NCBI GenBank assembly: GCA_015663855.1
Contig: DQRJ01000090.1
Location: forward strand, 1-6,553
Direction of reading: 5' to 3'
DNA: 6,553 nt
Source of the DNA: Flavobacteriales bacterium
GTDB lineage: Bacteria > Bacteroidota > Bacteroidia > Flavobacteriales_D > Sanyastnellaceae
In this document: piece after piece, positions 1 through 6,066 of the stretch
How the letters are laid out: the number at the start of each line of letters is the position of its first letter
Numbering within the stretch: the stretch's first letter is position 1
The notes under the pieces: model-generated
What the model was told of the DNA's origin: nothing
Seen by the model: the letters and a program-made list of their open reading frames with translations, nothing else
The model's database searches: none
Position numbers and translations under genes: made by a program

Positions 1-1674
1 CCTTGGTCCACCTACAAGATGAGTGGCTGATGAGTCTGGGTGCGTTGCCGATGTTGAGAGATTCCAGTAATGAAAGCGGGCGCCTAAATGCGCATTCAAT
101 TCGCCTTTTGCTGTTTCTATAGACCAAGTGTCTTGAACGAACCCAGTGATTCTATTCGACCTTACATCGTTCGAAGTTCTAATTACGTTTTCGAACACCA
201 GGGGTCTGAATGGTTGCAGCCCCGGATCAATATATCCCACACTATCCTGGGGGTGAGGAGAGATGTATCCTGCGCTATCTACAAACGACCACTCGTTTAA
301 GTCATCGAGTATGATTTCGGTAGACCCCTTGATTCCGTATTCTAAGAAATGTTTTCCTTGACCGATATCAACTGCACCTTTGATAGCTGAAGAAAGCACA
401 GTGGCTTCGAGTTGGTTTCGAGCATGATTTAAAAAACCTCCTACTCCAAGATTCTCTGCGGATTCTCCGAAATCGTCCGATCCGGGGTCGAGTTCAAGTT
501 CGTCAAGCCAATATGCCCCAAGAATATCAAACGACTCATTTTCAACTGTTCTAAAGGCCGAATTAATCCAGCGAAGTCGAGTTGTTTCGGTAATTCTCTC
601 GAATGCGATAGCTCCAAAACCGGTTTGGTACGACGTTTCTTCTTCTCCGTCAAAATAGATCTTTAGTCGTAAAGCATTGTTTATCGTCCCTATATCGGTT
701 TCACGAGTTTGTGGAACGAAGTGGTAATTGTTTTGTCCATAAACTCCTAGAAACTGAATTTCCCAGGGACCATAGCCATCGGGATTCCATGTAATATATG
801 TTTGTCCGTCTAAGTAGGTGGGGTTGTACTCTCCCGTTTCGTCTAAAGTCCCTAAAATGTATGAATTATTGCGATACCTAAATCCCGTATTTATACTAAT
901 CTTCCCTCCAGGACTCACTCCATCGTGTTGAAGTTGGCCTCCCATAAGACTCGCCGTCACTTGGGTTCTACGTTCTTTCGGTTTTCTATAGTGAATATCA
1001 AGAACCGAGCTAAGTTTATCGCCATATTTGCTCTCAAATCCACCCGCGCTGAATTGAATCCGCTGCACCATATCAGGATTTGGAAAAGAAAGCCCCTCTT
1101 GTTGCCCACTCCTCACAAGAAACGGTCTGTAAACTTCTATATCATTAACATAGACCAAATTCTCATCGAAACTTCCTCCCCTCACATTATAGGCGCTACT
1201 TAATTCGCTTGTAAAGTTAACGGGCGCTTGTAAAAGCACATCCTCTACCGTACCCCTAGGTGTAGGTATGCGACTGGCTATCCTAGCGTCGATTCTTTGT
1301 ATGGAAGCGTTTTTAGAGCCATTTCCCTCAATTACTGCTGCGTCTATCGCAACCGTGCTATTAAGTATAATCTGAATATTTATCGCATTCCCTCCTTCAA
1401 AATCTAAAGGGACCTCTTTTATTATGTAGCCTATCATCGAGCAGCGCAGAGTCCAGGGCCCTGATGAAGGTAGTTCTAGTTCGAACCGTCCGAAAGCGTC
1501 AGATGAAACTCCGAGTCGTGAGTTCTGAAGTACTACTATTGAAGCTCTGGGTAGTAGCTCACCGTCGTCACCCCGGATGTTTCCAGACACAGTAAAGTCG
1601 GTTTGGCCTAAAAGTGTAGTGACACTAAGGCAAGCCAATGTGAAAAGCGACAATATGTGACTAGTGGCTAACAT
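1..1674 (-). CDS. TonB-dependent receptor with N-terminal carboxypeptidase-like regulatory domain (partial, 3' end outside window)
   Basis: This is an outer-membrane beta-barrel receptor of the TonB-dependent family; the substrate is unknown. The reading frame is open from the ATG at 1674 to base 1 (558 codons) with no stop, so the C-terminal part of the barrel is missing. Residues 1-24 form a signal peptide ending LLGQ before TDF. Residues about 27-105 resemble a CarboxypepD_reg-like beta-sandwich (VSGNIRGDDGELLPRASIVV, then SDAFGRFELELP and SMIGY). Residues about 130-240 are the plug, with YNVRGGSFDENLVYVND at 162-178, then FSAGGFESKYGDKLSSVLDI. The rest shows alternating barrel strands, for example GFVQDTWSI and LGARFHYWNLS near the left edge. 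The start lies 6 bp after the stop of the preceding secreted-protein gene, so the two are probably cotranscribed. I see no SusD-type partner in the window, but one could lie to the left. From memory of the family, this YNVRGG-type receptor is widespread in Bacteroidota and its role is not settled. Confidence 0.93.
   Translation of the reverse strand, partial: MLATSHILSLFTLACLSVTTLLGQTDFTVSGNIRGDDGELLPRASIVVLQNSRLGVSSDAFGRFELELPSSGPWTLRCSMIGYIIKEVPLDFEGGNAINIQIILNSTVAIDAAVIEGNGSKNASIQRIDARIASRIPTPRGTVEDVLLQAPVNFTSELSSAYNVRGGSFDENLVYVNDIEVYRPFLVRSGQQEGLSFPNPDMVQRIQFSAGGFESKYGDKLSSVLDIHYRKPKERRTQVTASLMGGQLQHDGVSPGGKISINTGFRYRNNSYILGTLDETGEYNPTYLDGQTYITWNPDGYGPWEIQFLGVYGQNNYHFVPQTRETDIGTINNALRLKIYFDGEEETSYQTGFGAIAFERITETTRLRWINSAFRTVENESFDILGAYWLDELELDPGSDDFGESAENLGVGGFLNHARNQLEATVLSSAIKGAVDIGQGKHFLEYGIKGSTEIILDDLNEWSFVDSAGYISPHPQDSVGYIDPGLQPFRPLVFENVIRTSNDVRSNRITGFVQDTWSIETAKGELNAHLGARFHYWNLSTSATHPDSSATHLVGGPR
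1633..1665 (-). repeat. Signal-peptide segment related to 2290-2322 (copy in receptor gene)
   Basis: Codons 4-14 of the TonB-dependent receptor (TSHILSLFTLA) align without gaps to codons 5-15 of the preceding gene (TRHILSLFIFA). By hand count 25 of 33 bases and 8 of 11 residues are identical, including the run TCGCTTTT. Both proteins also begin QTD around the predicted cleavage site. This may be a small duplication or convergence on similar signal peptides. Confidence 0.45.
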
Positions 1675-1680
1675 CTCACA

Positions 1681-2334
1681 TTAATTCCCCTTGAGGTCGC
1701 CGTTCTTGATAGCTTGTATGAAACGAGCCCAAGCAACAGGGTTTAAGAGGTTAGTTGTAGGCATGCTTCCTTGTGTAGAGTAATCCTGAGCCATCTGCCT
1801 AAGGCTTTGAGTGCTAGCTGCTTGCCCGTCTAGTCCGACATCTATCAGTCTATCGTAAATATCGAACGGGTCGAGCGCTTGCTCGCCTATCGCGTACATA
1901 TCGTCATCAAGTCCTAACGCCATAAAATCTTTCTTAAATGCATCGCGAGAAGGCCAAGGATATATGTATGCATTATTTATCATTATGGTGTCGCGCCCCA
2001 TGGGTTGCACAAGGCTGATTCGACTACGCTCTCCGCCATGTGGAATCATAACTTCACGAGAAATGTATCCAGTGCTTGAAAAACGCAGAGTATCTCCCTC
2101 AAGTATAGGAAGACTGAAAAACCCTTGAGAATCCGTCATAGTCCCTCTTGAGTCACTCACTCTATAAACGGTAGCGTAGGCCAAAGGCATAAGTGAATCG
2201 CCTGTCACCACAAGCCCGCTCACCTGAACCACTTCGATAGTAGTAGAGTCTGTTTGGGCTGAAGCTGTCGAGCTAAAAAGTAGTCCTCCAGCGAAAATAA
2301 AAAGCGATAAAATATGTCTAGTTAGATGCGGCAT
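1681..2334 (-). CDS. Secreted protein with carboxypeptidase-like regulatory domain
   Basis: This 217-residue protein is predicted to be exported; its function is unknown. Residues 1-27 are a signal peptide (basic start, hydrophobic core HILSLFIFAGGLLF, cleavage near SASAQ/TDS). Residues about 36-110 match the CarboxypepD_reg-like fold: VSGLVVTGDSLMPLAYATVY, then GTMTDSQGFFSLPILEGDTLRFSSTGY. Residues about 119-217 are a separate, mostly helical-looking region with YIYPWPSRDAFKKDF at 123-137 and a C-terminal segment NPVAWARFIQAIKNGDLKGN. I cannot assign a function to this second part. The frame is open further upstream to a GTG at 2373, which would overlap the end of prfC by 26 bp. I prefer the ATG at 2334: it gives a normal signal peptide, leaves a 13 bp gap after prfC, and aligns with the start of the downstream receptor. 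No lipobox cysteine is present, so it is probably periplasmic or loosely attached to the outer membrane. The tight spacing to the receptor suggests the two act together (inference). Confidence 0.85.
   Translation of the reverse strand: MPHLTRHILSLFIFAGGLLFSSTASAQTDSTTIEVVQVSGLVVTGDSLMPLAYATVYRVSDSRGTMTDSQGFFSLPILEGDTLRFSSTGYISREVMIPHGGERSRISLVQPMGRDTIMINNAYIYPWPSRDAFKKDFMALGLDDDMYAIGEQALDPFDIYDRLIDVGLDGQAASTQSLRQMAQDYSTQGSMPTTNLLNPVAWARFIQAIKNGDLKGN
2290..2322 (-). repeat. Signal-peptide segment related to 1633-1665 (copy in secreted-protein gene)
   Basis: This is the partner of the segment at 1633-1665, encoding TRHILSLFIFA in the secreted protein. The match supports the ATG at 2334 as the true start, because both genes then begin their signal peptides at nearly the same distance (codon 5 here, codon 4 in the receptor). 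Confidence 0.45.
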
Positions 2335-2347
2335 TCGATGCGTCAAG

Positions 2348-3943
2348 TTAAGCTTGTTCAGTTTTAAATTCACTCGTTACGTGGAATGTGATTTCCGGGA
2401 AGTTAGTCATTTCCATTTGTAATAAGAATGGGGAAGGAGCGAGGTAAACTTCGTTTCCGTCTTTGTCGATTACTAGGTCGTTCGCTTTAATTCTTCGGAA
2501 TTCTCCGAGCTTTTCTTCGTTGTCTGAAACTAGCCAGCACGCCTTGTGGTAAGGTTTCGATTGGAATTCACATTTCGCACCGTACTCGTGTTCGAGTCGG
2601 TATTGAATTACCTCGAACTGGAGTTCCCCGACCGTTCCCACGATCTTGCGATTTCCCGCCGTGCGAATGAATAACTGCGCGACCCCTTCGTCCGTTAGCT
2701 GCTTAATGCCTTTTTCGAGTTGCTTGCTCTTCATCGGATCTTTATTGACAAGTTCCTTAAAGATCTCTGGACTGAAACTCGGAATGCCCCGGAATTGTAG
2801 ATCCTCGCCCTCGGTTAAGGTGTCGCCAATTTTAAAGTTCCCTGTATCGTATAGCCCCACAACGTCTCCTGGCCAAGCTTCTTCAACCACGCTTTTATCT
2901 TGTGCGAGGAAGGTTACTGGGTTAGAAAATTTGAGCTTTTTACCTAGGCGAGTATGCTTGTAAAATGTGTTCCTTTGGAACTTTCCAGAACAAACTCTAA
3001 GGAATGCAATCCTATCCCTATGTCGTGGATCTATGTTCGCGTGTATCTTGAAGACGAAGCCCGTAAGCTTCTCTTCCTCAGGGTGTACGAAGCGAGTGCT
3101 AGTTTCTACAGGGCTTGGATCAGGAGCAATCTTAATGAAGGTGTCGAGCATCTCCTTTATGCCGAAGTTGTTTACAGCGCTACCGAAAAACACAGGCGCG
3201 ACCTCTGCATCGAGATAGGGTTGTGGATCCCACTCGTCATAAACGCCATCGATTAATTCTACGTCCTCTCGAAGTTGGTCTGCATGCTCTCCTATGAGCT
3301 CGTCGAGCTGGGAATCTGCTAGGTCTTTTATGCCGATGACATCTTTCGCCATCTTTGTTTTATCGGCTTGGAAAAGACGAACGTTGTGGTCAAATAGATT
3401 GTAAACCCCTTGAAATGTTGCCCCTCCGCTAATAGGCCAACTAAGAGGTCGAACCTGTATGTCTAACTTCTCCTCTAACTCATCTAGTAAATCGAAAGGA
3501 TCTTGCCCCTCGAGGTCCATCTTGTTCACGAAAACGATAACGGGAGTTTTGCGCATACGGCAGACCTCCATAAGACGCTCGGTTTGGGCTTCAACTCCTT
3601 TAACACAGTCAATAACAAGAATGACGCTATCTACAGCGGTCAAAGTTCTGTACGTGTCCTCCGCGAAATCCCTGTGACCCGGTGTGTCTAGAAGATTTAT
3701 GAGCATATCCTTATAGTGGAAAGCCATAACTGACGTCGCCACAGAAATACCACGCTGCCGCTCAATCTCCATAAAGTCGGAGGTGGCAGTTTTCGTGATT
3801 TTATTATTCTTTACAGCCCCGGCCGTTTGAATCGCCCCTCCGAAAAGAAGAAACTTCTCTGTAAGAGTAGTCTTTCCAGCGTCAGGGTGGGATATAATGG
3901 CGAAGGTTCGCCTCTTTGCAATTTCTTCTTTAATCTGCGACAT
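2348..3943 (-). CDS. prfC: Peptide chain release factor 3 (RF3), translational GTPase
   Basis: RF3 is a cytosolic GTPase that promotes removal of RF1 or RF2 from the ribosome after peptide release. The protein has 531 residues, almost the same as E. coli RF3 (529). The GTPase motifs are complete: the P-loop SHPDAGKT at 18-25, the switch I region ending MEIERQRGIS at 58-67, DTPGH at 86-90 and NKMD at 140-143. The effector stretch DFMEIERQRGISVATSVMAF is characteristic of RF3 rather than EF-G or LepA. A beta-barrel domain II (around residues 300-390) and the RF3-type C-terminal domain (VGELQFEVIQYRLEHEYG) follow, with no frameshift or missing motif. The ATG at 3943 is only 20 bp downstream of the SDR stop and is preceded by a TAnnTTTG promoter motif, so the gene may be transcribed both from the operon and on its own. 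No Shine-Dalgarno sequence is visible, as usual in Bacteroidota. Confidence 0.98.
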   Translation of the reverse strand: MSQIKEEIAKRRTFAIISHPDAGKTTLTEKFLLFGGAIQTAGAVKNNKITKTATSDFMEIERQRGISVATSVMAFHYKDMLINLLDTPGHRDFAEDTYRTLTAVDSVILVIDCVKGVEAQTERLMEVCRMRKTPVIVFVNKMDLEGQDPFDLLDELEEKLDIQVRPLSWPISGGATFQGVYNLFDHNVRLFQADKTKMAKDVIGIKDLADSQLDELIGEHADQLREDVELIDGVYDEWDPQPYLDAEVAPVFFGSAVNNFGIKEMLDTFIKIAPDPSPVETSTRFVHPEEEKLTGFVFKIHANIDPRHRDRIAFLRVCSGKFQRNTFYKHTRLGKKLKFSNPVTFLAQDKSVVEEAWPGDVVGLYDTGNFKIGDTLTEGEDLQFRGIPSFSPEIFKELVNKDPMKSKQLEKGIKQLTDEGVAQLFIRTAGNRKIVGTVGELQFEVIQYRLEHEYGAKCEFQSKPYHKACWLVSDNEEKLGEFRRIKANDLVIDKDGNEVYLAPSPFLLQMEMTNFPEITFHVTSEFKTEQA

Positions 3944-3950
3944 GTGCGGG

Positions 3951-3958
3951 CAAAAGTA
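3951..3958 (-). promoter_or_regulatory. Candidate -7 promoter element for prfC
   Basis: Read on the minus strand this is TACTTTTG, an exact match to the Bacteroidota sigma-factor -7 consensus TAnnTTTG. It lies in the 20 bp gap between the SDR stop and the prfC start, with 7 bases between it and the ATG. A start of transcription 5-7 bases downstream would give a leader of only a few bases or none. I see no clear TTG at the expected -33 distance. The match may be chance in so short a motif, but its position in the only non-coding gap here supports it. Confidence 0.5.
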
Positions 3959-3963
3959 CGATT

Positions 3964-4686
3964 TTATCTACGGTCAGGACGAAGAGTTACCTCAGAATAA
4001 ATCCCTTTACCATTCGCTTCAATTGCCTGTAAAACAGCTTTAGCAATAAATTCTGGTTTCATGCCGGAATCGAAATTCGGTTTGTAATCGTTGCGCAGTT
4101 TCTCGTTTTGAGTCCTCTCAATAAAAGGAGTATCCACAGCCCCGGGGTTAATGGTGGTAATGGCCAGTTTATCAGTGTATTCAATCCTTAAAGATTCACT
4201 TAATGCCAAAACAGCGTGCTTCGTTGCACAGTAAACGCCACTATTAGGAAATACGTGGCGGGCGGCGACGGATCCGATATTTATGATTTGGCCTTTAGAT
4301 TCAAGCAAATGGGGGAGGGCGAAGTGCAGGGTTTTAAGGACGCCAGTAACATTCACGTCTATCATAGCCTCCCATTCATCTAGAGGCGCCATTTCTAAAG
4401 GGTTGAAGTAGCCTATGCCGGCGTTAGGTATGAGGATGTCGATCCCTCCGAATTCATCCACACAGTTCTCAATGGCTTTCTTTAGATCTTCTTTATTAGT
4501 TACGCTCCCTACCGAGTAGTAGAGCTTTCCCGAGCTACCAGCTGCGTTGTCTTTCAGGGCTTGGAGTTCGTCTTTTCTTCTAGCGAATGCATAAACATTA
4601 TGCCCAGCAAGACATAGCGTTTCAGCAATGCTTGCACCGATTCCGCTTGAAGCTCCAGTTATAAAAATCGAGTAAGGTCGAGTCAT
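3964..4686 (-). CDS. SDR family NAD(P)-dependent oxidoreductase
   Basis: This 240-residue protein is a classical short-chain dehydrogenase/reductase, presumably cytosolic; the substrate cannot be told from the sequence. The Rossmann-fold cofactor motif TGASSGIG is at 10-17. Arginines at 36-37, after the second beta strand (YAFARRKDEL), suggest a preference for NADP(H). The structural motif NAG is at 88-90. The catalytic residues Asn112, Ser139, Tyr152 and Lys156 (YCATK) are all present, and PG at 181-182 starts the substrate loop. Sequence style and length match the YdfG-like group of 3-hydroxy acid or serine dehydrogenases, which is only a tentative comparison. The ATG at 4686 lies 10 bp after the plug gene stop, and I find no promoter motif in between, so it is probably cotranscribed with it. 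No functional link to the plug protein or to prfC is evident. Confidence 0.93.
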   Translation of the reverse strand: MTRPYSIFITGASSGIGASIAETLCLAGHNVYAFARRKDELQALKDNAAGSSGKLYYSVGSVTNKEDLKKAIENCVDEFGGIDILIPNAGIGYFNPLEMAPLDEWEAMIDVNVTGVLKTLHFALPHLLESKGQIINIGSVAARHVFPNSGVYCATKHAVLALSESLRIEYTDKLAITTINPGAVDTPFIERTQNEKLRNDYKPNFDSGMKPEFIAKAVLQAIEANGKGIYSEVTLRPDRR

Positions 4687-4696
4687 AAGTTTGTTG

Positions 4697-5965
4697 TTAT
4701 CTCGGGTTGTTATTCCATTGAGCGAATCCTACGACTCTGTCGTAACCTTCGAAATCGGCATAGTAAAGTATAACCGTGTATAGATTATCAGTAGCGAAGT
4801 GATTGCCCTCTATATCTGCAGTCAGTCCGACTTCAAATTCGGGAGCACTTGAGTCCTTAACGAGGTAAAAGAAGTTATAGTATCCTTGCTTAAGTAGAAG
4901 CTTCGCTTCGTAGGACGATTTCGGGGAGTTCCAACGCATTTGGTGTGTGGGGAGACATTTTCCGTCACTTATCTCTCCGAAAATGTATATGTTTCTGTCG
5001 TGAATTTCATAGGGCATCGGAAGGGAGAAGTGGGTCATGGTGTAGTCGCTTCCGGTGTGAGCTTCGTATCTGTCGTTTGAGATTACGAATCCTCCATTAA
5101 TGTCTGGGAGCGAGGTGTGGTATGTGTAGGTTCTTCTTTCGCTCGGTTCGAGTAGATGGTGGAACGAGTCATCTCCCTCGGCTATTCCGGCTATGCCTCT
5201 GGCGGTATAGCTAAGGCTCTTAAGATCTGCGAAACGATATGAATTACCCCCCGGAAATGTGTACCCAACTTGTGAGTAGTCTATTTCGCGTCCTTTAATA
5301 AATCGAGGCGTTATCCCTGAGAGGGCGTTATCCCAACGACCATTTTGTAATACTGTAGCGGTAAGATTCGAGTACGGGTCGAGAAAAGCATAGTTCTCTT
5401 CCTTTACTATGAACGAAACATCTTGATGAGTACGCCTTAACGCAACATCAATGGGCTCAACAACTTTCGCCTCCACGAAACTTAGATCTTCATAGACAAC
5501 GAACCTCCGCGATATTACCACCTCCTCAGAGTCGTACGGGTCGAAAACTTCAAGTACATAATTCCCGCTTCGAGTCAAAATTAAATCCTCTCTCGGCAAA
5601 TCAATTGAATAATGAGTATAATTGACTTTCGTCCCGAAGCTGTCCTCCATTACGTCAATCACTACATTGTGAAATCCGTCGATGTATTCGCTTGGGTGTA
5701 AATCACTGTACCACCAGTCGTGCGTGCAGTGGAGGATCCTCAAGTTATAGGTAGCGTATGCTGCGCTCAAGTCGTCGAACATAAAGGTGAGTACTCCTCC
5801 TTCAAGTGGTATGAATGGCGTCGCAATAGGCAGGCCTTTCGGGTGTAACGTGACTGAGGATAATCCGTATTTTGACTTATTTAACTCCACTCTTTGAGAC
5901 CAAACCCCATCAGACATGACCCCAACAAAAGTTCCCAATAAAAATACAATTCTCCAATTAATCAT
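4697..5965 (-). CDS. Type IX secretion system plug-like protein (DUF5103 family)
   Basis: In Flavobacterium johnsoniae a protein of this family sits in the SprA translocon channel on the periplasmic side and keeps it closed when PorV is absent (established for that species; inferred here). From the ATG at 5965 the protein has 422 residues. Residues 1-24 form a signal peptide (hydrophobic IVFLLGTFVGV, cleavage near VWSQ/RVEL). The N-terminal domain shows family hallmarks: TLHPKGLPIATPFIPL at 39-54, FDDL at 63-66, YNLRILHCTHDWWYSDL at 73-89 and EYIDGF at 93-98. Beta-rich sequence follows, ending YDRVVGFAQWN. The frame extends upstream to a GTG at 6061, adding 32 residues. I reject that start because it puts the signal peptide internally and would nearly abut nqrA. 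No T9SS sorting domain is seen, so the protein is probably exported by Sec and stays in the periplasm. The gene begins the five-gene minus-strand group and is divergent from nqrA. Confidence 0.88.
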   Translation of the reverse strand: MINWRIVFLLGTFVGVMSDGVWSQRVELNKSKYGLSSVTLHPKGLPIATPFIPLEGGVLTFMFDDLSAAYATYNLRILHCTHDWWYSDLHPSEYIDGFHNVVIDVMEDSFGTKVNYTHYSIDLPREDLILTRSGNYVLEVFDPYDSEEVVISRRFVVYEDLSFVEAKVVEPIDVALRRTHQDVSFIVKEENYAFLDPYSNLTATVLQNGRWDNALSGITPRFIKGREIDYSQVGYTFPGGNSYRFADLKSLSYTARGIAGIAEGDDSFHHLLEPSERRTYTYHTSLPDINGGFVISNDRYEAHTGSDYTMTHFSLPMPYEIHDRNIYIFGEISDGKCLPTHQMRWNSPKSSYEAKLLLKQGYYNFFYLVKDSSAPEFEVGLTADIEGNHFATDNLYTVILYYADFEGYDRVVGFAQWNNNPR

Positions 5966-5971
5966 GCGCCA

Positions 5972-5990
5972 AAGTTCGTAACTCGAACTT
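5972..5990. repeat. 19-bp inverted repeat just upstream of the plug gene
   Basis: The arms AAGTTCG and CGAACTT are perfect 7-bp complements around a 5-base centre. The repeat ends 6 bases before the plug ATG. In an mRNA starting upstream it would form a short hairpin directly before the start codon. It could equally be a binding site for a dimeric regulator. It is also readable as coding sequence if the plug gene used the upstream GTG, which I consider unlikely. Confidence 0.5.
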
Positions 5991-6021
5991 ATGTTTTGAC
6001 AAGAGTGTATCTTATGTAGTG

Positions 6022-6029
6022 CAGAGGTA
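6022..6029 (-). promoter_or_regulatory. Weak candidate -7 element for the plug gene
   Basis: On the minus strand this reads TACCTCTG, one mismatch from TAnnTTTG. A TTG on the same strand (plus-strand CAA at 6053-6055) lies 23 bp upstream, at the long end of the expected spacing. It would give a leader of about 50 bases carrying the inverted repeat at 5972-5990. A rival site, GAACTTTG (5970-5977), also has one mismatch and has a TTG 22 bp upstream, but it is only 4 bases from the ATG. Neither is firm. Confidence 0.25.
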
Positions 6030-6030
6030 T

Positions 6031-6038
6031 TATCTTTG
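6031..6038 (+). promoter_or_regulatory. Candidate -7 promoter element for nqrA
   Basis: TATCTTTG matches the Bacteroidota -7 consensus TAnnTTTG exactly and ends 28 bases before the nqrA ATG. A transcript starting 5-7 bases downstream would have a leader of about 22 bases. There is no clean TTG 17-23 bp upstream; the nearest, at 5996-5998, is 32 bp away, so the -33 element is weak or absent. Confidence 0.55.
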
Positions 6039-6043
6039 CGCCC

Positions 6044-6058
6044 GAATTGAATCAATTC
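6044..6058. repeat. 15-bp palindrome at the predicted nqrA transcription start
   Basis: GAATTGA-A-TCAATTC is a perfect 7-bp inverted repeat around one central base. It begins 5 bases after the nqrA -7 motif, so it would overlap the transcription start, and it ends 8 bases before the ATG. This is a typical place for a repressor operator. It also covers the TTG of the weak plug-gene promoter on the other strand. No regulator is identified, and a chance palindrome is possible. Confidence 0.4.
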
Positions 6059-6066
6059 CACGAGAA

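Noticed and set aside
88..1203. Plus-strand frames of 70 and 92 codons, and a minus-strand frame at 441-653, inside the receptor gene
   Set aside because: They lie in other frames of a continuous 558-codon receptor frame, have no recognisable domains and no promoter motif. They are shadows.
1627..1640. Possible lipoprotein signal in the receptor (cysteine at residue 15)
   Set aside because: The residues before the cysteine (TLA) do not make a good lipobox and the hydrophobic core continues past it to a normal cleavage site near LLGQ.
2343..2357. Possible hairpin CAAG...CTTG at the prfC stop, considered as a terminator
   Set aside because: The arms are only 4 bp, there is no T-run on the transcribed strand, and the next gene starts 13 bp later, so termination is unlikely.
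2646..3691. Several plus-strand frames of 62-105 codons opposite prfC
   Set aside because: They are antisense to a fully conserved RF3 sequence; their composition reflects its codon pattern and they resemble no known protein.
5996..5998. TTG considered as the -33 element of the nqrA promoter
   Set aside because: It is 32 bp from the -7 motif, well outside the usual 17-23 bp spacing.
6008..6036. Direct repeat TATCTT at 6008-6013 and 6031-6036
   Set aside because: It is only six bases long and the second copy is part of the -7 motif; it is readily explained by chance in AT-rich intergenic DNA.
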